This document shows, in pieces, positions 61,301 to 64,000 of a stretch of DNA of 64,000 nucleotides. The stretch's first letter is position 1. Each line of letters opens with the position of its first letter. Location: contig OZ025263.1 of assembly GCA_964019135.1 (NCBI GenBank), positions 35,256,133 through 35,320,132 of the forward strand, read 5' to 3'. The stretch is from Arenicola marina (Eukaryota > Annelida > Polychaeta > Arenicolidae). The position numbers and the translations under genes were made by a program. A model generated the notes under the pieces. It worked only from the letters and a program-made list of their open reading frames with translations, made no database searches and had not been told where the DNA came from.

Positions 61301-64000
61301 GGTATCAGTAAAGGCCTGTATGTCTTACCTACGCTGAGAGGTATCAGTGGCGCCCTGTGTATGTCTTACCTACGCTGAGAGGTATCAGTGGCGCCCTGTA
61401 TGTCTTACCTACGCTGAGAGGTATCAGTGGCGCCCTGTATGTCTTACCTACGATGAGAGGTATCAGTGGCGCCCTGTATGTCTTACCTACGCTGAGAGGT
61501 ATCAGTAAAGGCCTGTATGTCTTACCTACGCTGAGAGGTATCAGTGGCGCCCTGTGTATGTCTTACCTACGCTGAGAGGTATCAGTGGCGCCCTGTATGT
61601 CTTACCTACGCTGAGAGGTATCAGTGGCGCCCTGTATGTCTTACCTACGCTGAGAGGTATCAGTAAAGGCCTGTATGTCTTACCTACACTGAGAGGTATC
61701 AGTGGCGCCCTGTGTATGTCTTACCTACGCTGAGAGGTATCAGTGGCGCTCTGTATGTCTTACCTACGCTGAGAGGTATCAGTGGCGCCCTGTATGTCTT
61801 ACCTACGCTGAGAGGTATCAGTGGAGCCCTGTATGTCTTACCTACGATGAGAGGTATCAGTGGCGCCCTGTATGTCTTACCTACGCTGAGAGGTATCAGT
61901 GGCGCCCTGTATGTCTTACCTACGCTGAGAGGTATCAGTGGCGCCCTGTATGTCTTACCTACGATGAGAGGTATCAGTGGCGCCCTGTATGTCTTACCTA
62001 CGCTGAGAGGTATCAGTGGCGCCCTGTATGTCTTACCTACGCTGAGAGGTATCAGTAAAGGCCTGTATGTCTTACCTACGATGAGAGGTATCAGTGGCGC
62101 CCTGTATGTCTTACCTACACTGAGAGGTATCAGTGGCGCCCTGTGTATGTCTTACCTACGCTGAGAGGTATCAGTGGCGCTCTGTATGTCTTACCTACGC
62201 TGAGAGGTATCAGTGGCGCCCTGTATGTCTTACCTACGCTGAGAGGTATCAGTGGCGCCCTGTATGTCTTACCTACGCTGAGAGGTATCAGTAAAGGCCT
62301 GTATGTCTTACCTACGATGAGAGGTATCAGTGGCGCCCTGTATGTCTTACCTACACTGAGAGGTATCAGTGGCGCCCTGTGTATGTCTTACCTACGCTGA
62401 GAGGTATCAGTGGCGCTCTGTATGTCTTACCTACGCTGAGAGGTATCAGTGGCGCCCTGTATGTCTTACCTACGCTGAGAGGTATCAGTGGCGCCCTGTA
62501 TGTCTTACCTACGCTGAGAGGTATCAGTGGCGCCCTGTATGTCTTACCTACGCTGAGAGGTATCAGTGGCGCCCTGTATGTCTTACCTACACTGAGAGGT
62601 ATCAGTGGCGCCCTGTATGTCTTACCTACGCTGAGAGGTATCAGTGGCGCTCTGTATGTCTTACCTACGCTGAGAGGTATCAGTGGCGCCCTGTATGTCT
62701 TACCTACGCTGAGAGGTATCAGTGGCGCCCTGTATGTCTTACCTACGCTGAGAGGTATCAGTGGCGCCCTGTATGTCTTACCTACGCTGAGAGGTATCAG
62801 TGGCGCCTTGTATGTCTTACCTACGCTGAGAGGTATCAGTGGCGCCCTGTATGTCTTACCTACGCTGAGAGGTATCAGTGGCGCCCTGTATATCTTACCT
62901 ACGCTGAGAGGTATCAGTGGCGCCCTGTATGTCTTACCTACGCTGAGAGGTATCAGTGGCGCCCTGTATGTCTTACCTACGCTGAGAGGTATCAGTGGCG
63001 CCCTGTATGTCTTACCTACGCTGAGAGGTATCAGTGGCGCCCTGTATGTCTTACCTACGCTGAGAGGTATCAGTGGCGCCCTGTATGTCTTACCTACGCT
63101 GAGAGGTACCAGTGGCGCCCTGTATGTCTTACCTACGCTGAGAGGTATCAGTAAAGGCCTGTATGTCTTACCTACGCTGAGAGGTACCAGTGGCGCTCTG
63201 TATGTCTTACCTACGCTGAGAGGTATCAGTGGCGCCCTGTATGTCTTACCTACGCTGAGAGGTATCAGTGGCGCCCTGTATGTCTTACCTACGCTGAGAG
63301 GTATCAGTAAAGGCCTGTATGTCTTACCTACGCTGAGAGGTACCAGTGGCGCTATGTACGTCTTACCTACGCTGAGAGGTATCAGTGGCGCCCTGTATGT
63401 CTTACCTACGCTGAGAGGTATCAGTGGCGCCCTGTATGTCTTACCTACGCTGAGAGGTATCAGTGGCGCCTTGTATGTCTTACCTACGCGGAGAGGTATC
63501 AGTGGCGCCCTGTATGTCTTACCTACGCTGAGAGGTATCAGTGGCGCCCTGTATGTCTTACCTACGCTGAGAGGTATCAGTGGCGCCCTGTATGTCTTAC
63601 CTACGCTGAGAGGTATCAGTGGCGCCCTGTATGTCTTACCTACGCTGAGAGGTATCAGTGGCGCCCTGTATGTCTTACCTACGCTGAGAGGTATCAGTGG
63701 CGCCCTGTATGTCTTACCTACGTTGAGAGGTATCAGTGGCGCCCTGTATGTCTTACCTACGCTGAGAGGTATCAGTGGCGCCCTGTATGTCTTACCTACG
63801 CTGAGAGGTATCAGTGGCGCCCTGTATGTCTTACCTACGCTGAGAGGTATCAGTGGCGCTCTGTATGTCTTACCTACGCTGAGAGGTATCAGTGGCGCCC
63901 TGTATGTCTTACCTACGCGGAGAGGTATCAGTGGCGCCCTGTATGTCTTACCTACGCTGAGAGGTATCAGTGGCGCCCTGTATGTCTTACCTACGCTGAG
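55341..64000. repeat. 39-bp minisatellite, about 220 copies, running off the window
   Basis: The plus-strand unit is cgccctgtatgtcttaccta + cgctgagaggtatcagtgg. On the minus strand each unit ends ...ctctcagcgtag then gtaagaca, a good 5' splice site preceded by codons APLIPLSVG in phase 1. Variants: gatgagagg, gcgctctg, cgccttg, a 41-bp form with ccctgtgtatg, and agtaaaggcctg only right of about 60990. Because 39 is divisible by 3 the plus strand is open for up to 1,025 codons (CLTYAERYQWRPV or VLPTLRGISGALY); this is not a gene. Confidence 0.97.

Overview
The window is nuclear DNA of an invertebrate deuterostome, most probably an amphioxus (Branchiostoma). It carries spliced animal genes with phase-consistent introns, a truncated L1/Tx1-type LINE, and a very high load of minisatellites. 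Several of the arrays duplicate exon-intron borders. I recall such border-containing repeats being reported at amphioxus Adh genes under the name 'mirage' minisatellites; that recollection is from memory and unchecked, and the species call is inference.

Layout from left to right. (1) 1-6030 is a 109-bp minisatellite. (2) 6169-12507, minus strand, holds the first six coding exons of an INO80D orthologue (INO80 chromatin-remodelling complex subunit D); the gene continues left into or past the 109-bp array. Its intron 2 holds a 24-bp array, and its large exon 2 contains three coding minisatellites. (3) 12508-17436 is AT-rich DNA between two head-to-head genes and should hold their promoters. (4) 17522-30204, plus strand, is a complete ten-exon WDR37 orthologue (482 residues once one single-base frameshift is allowed for). 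Intron 1 carries a sense LINE with a 16-bp target-site duplication; introns 4, 5, 8 and 9 and the 3' end carry tandem arrays. (5) 30205-52884 lies between two convergent genes and is almost entirely arrays (35/48, 36-37, 12, 29 and 38 bp), including a 15-kb 38-bp satellite. (6) 52885-54874, minus strand, holds the last two exons of an SLC49A4 (DIRC2)-type MFS transporter, with two arrays in the intron between them. (7) 54965-64000 is a 37/39-bp array upstream of the penultimate exon, running off the window.

The outstanding observation is that many arrays contain gene borders. WDR37 intron 5 has its 5' splice site in ten intact copies (36-bp unit) and its 3' splice site in about sixteen copies (55-bp unit). 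The intron 4 acceptor is duplicated, the intron 8 acceptor region is repeated with mutated AGs, and the WDR37 stop codon sits in a 2-kb array. The SLC49A4 penultimate exon is followed by about 25 in-frame copies of its own donor. The 39-bp array (about 220 copies) and the 109-bp array (about 55 copies) each contain a splice site plus exon-like codons that fit the phase and expected protein of the neighbouring exon.

The three genes have no evident joint pathway (chromatin remodelling, a WD40 protein, a lysosome-type transporter). Nearly all long open frames inside the arrays are artefacts of stop-free repeat units and are not annotated as genes.
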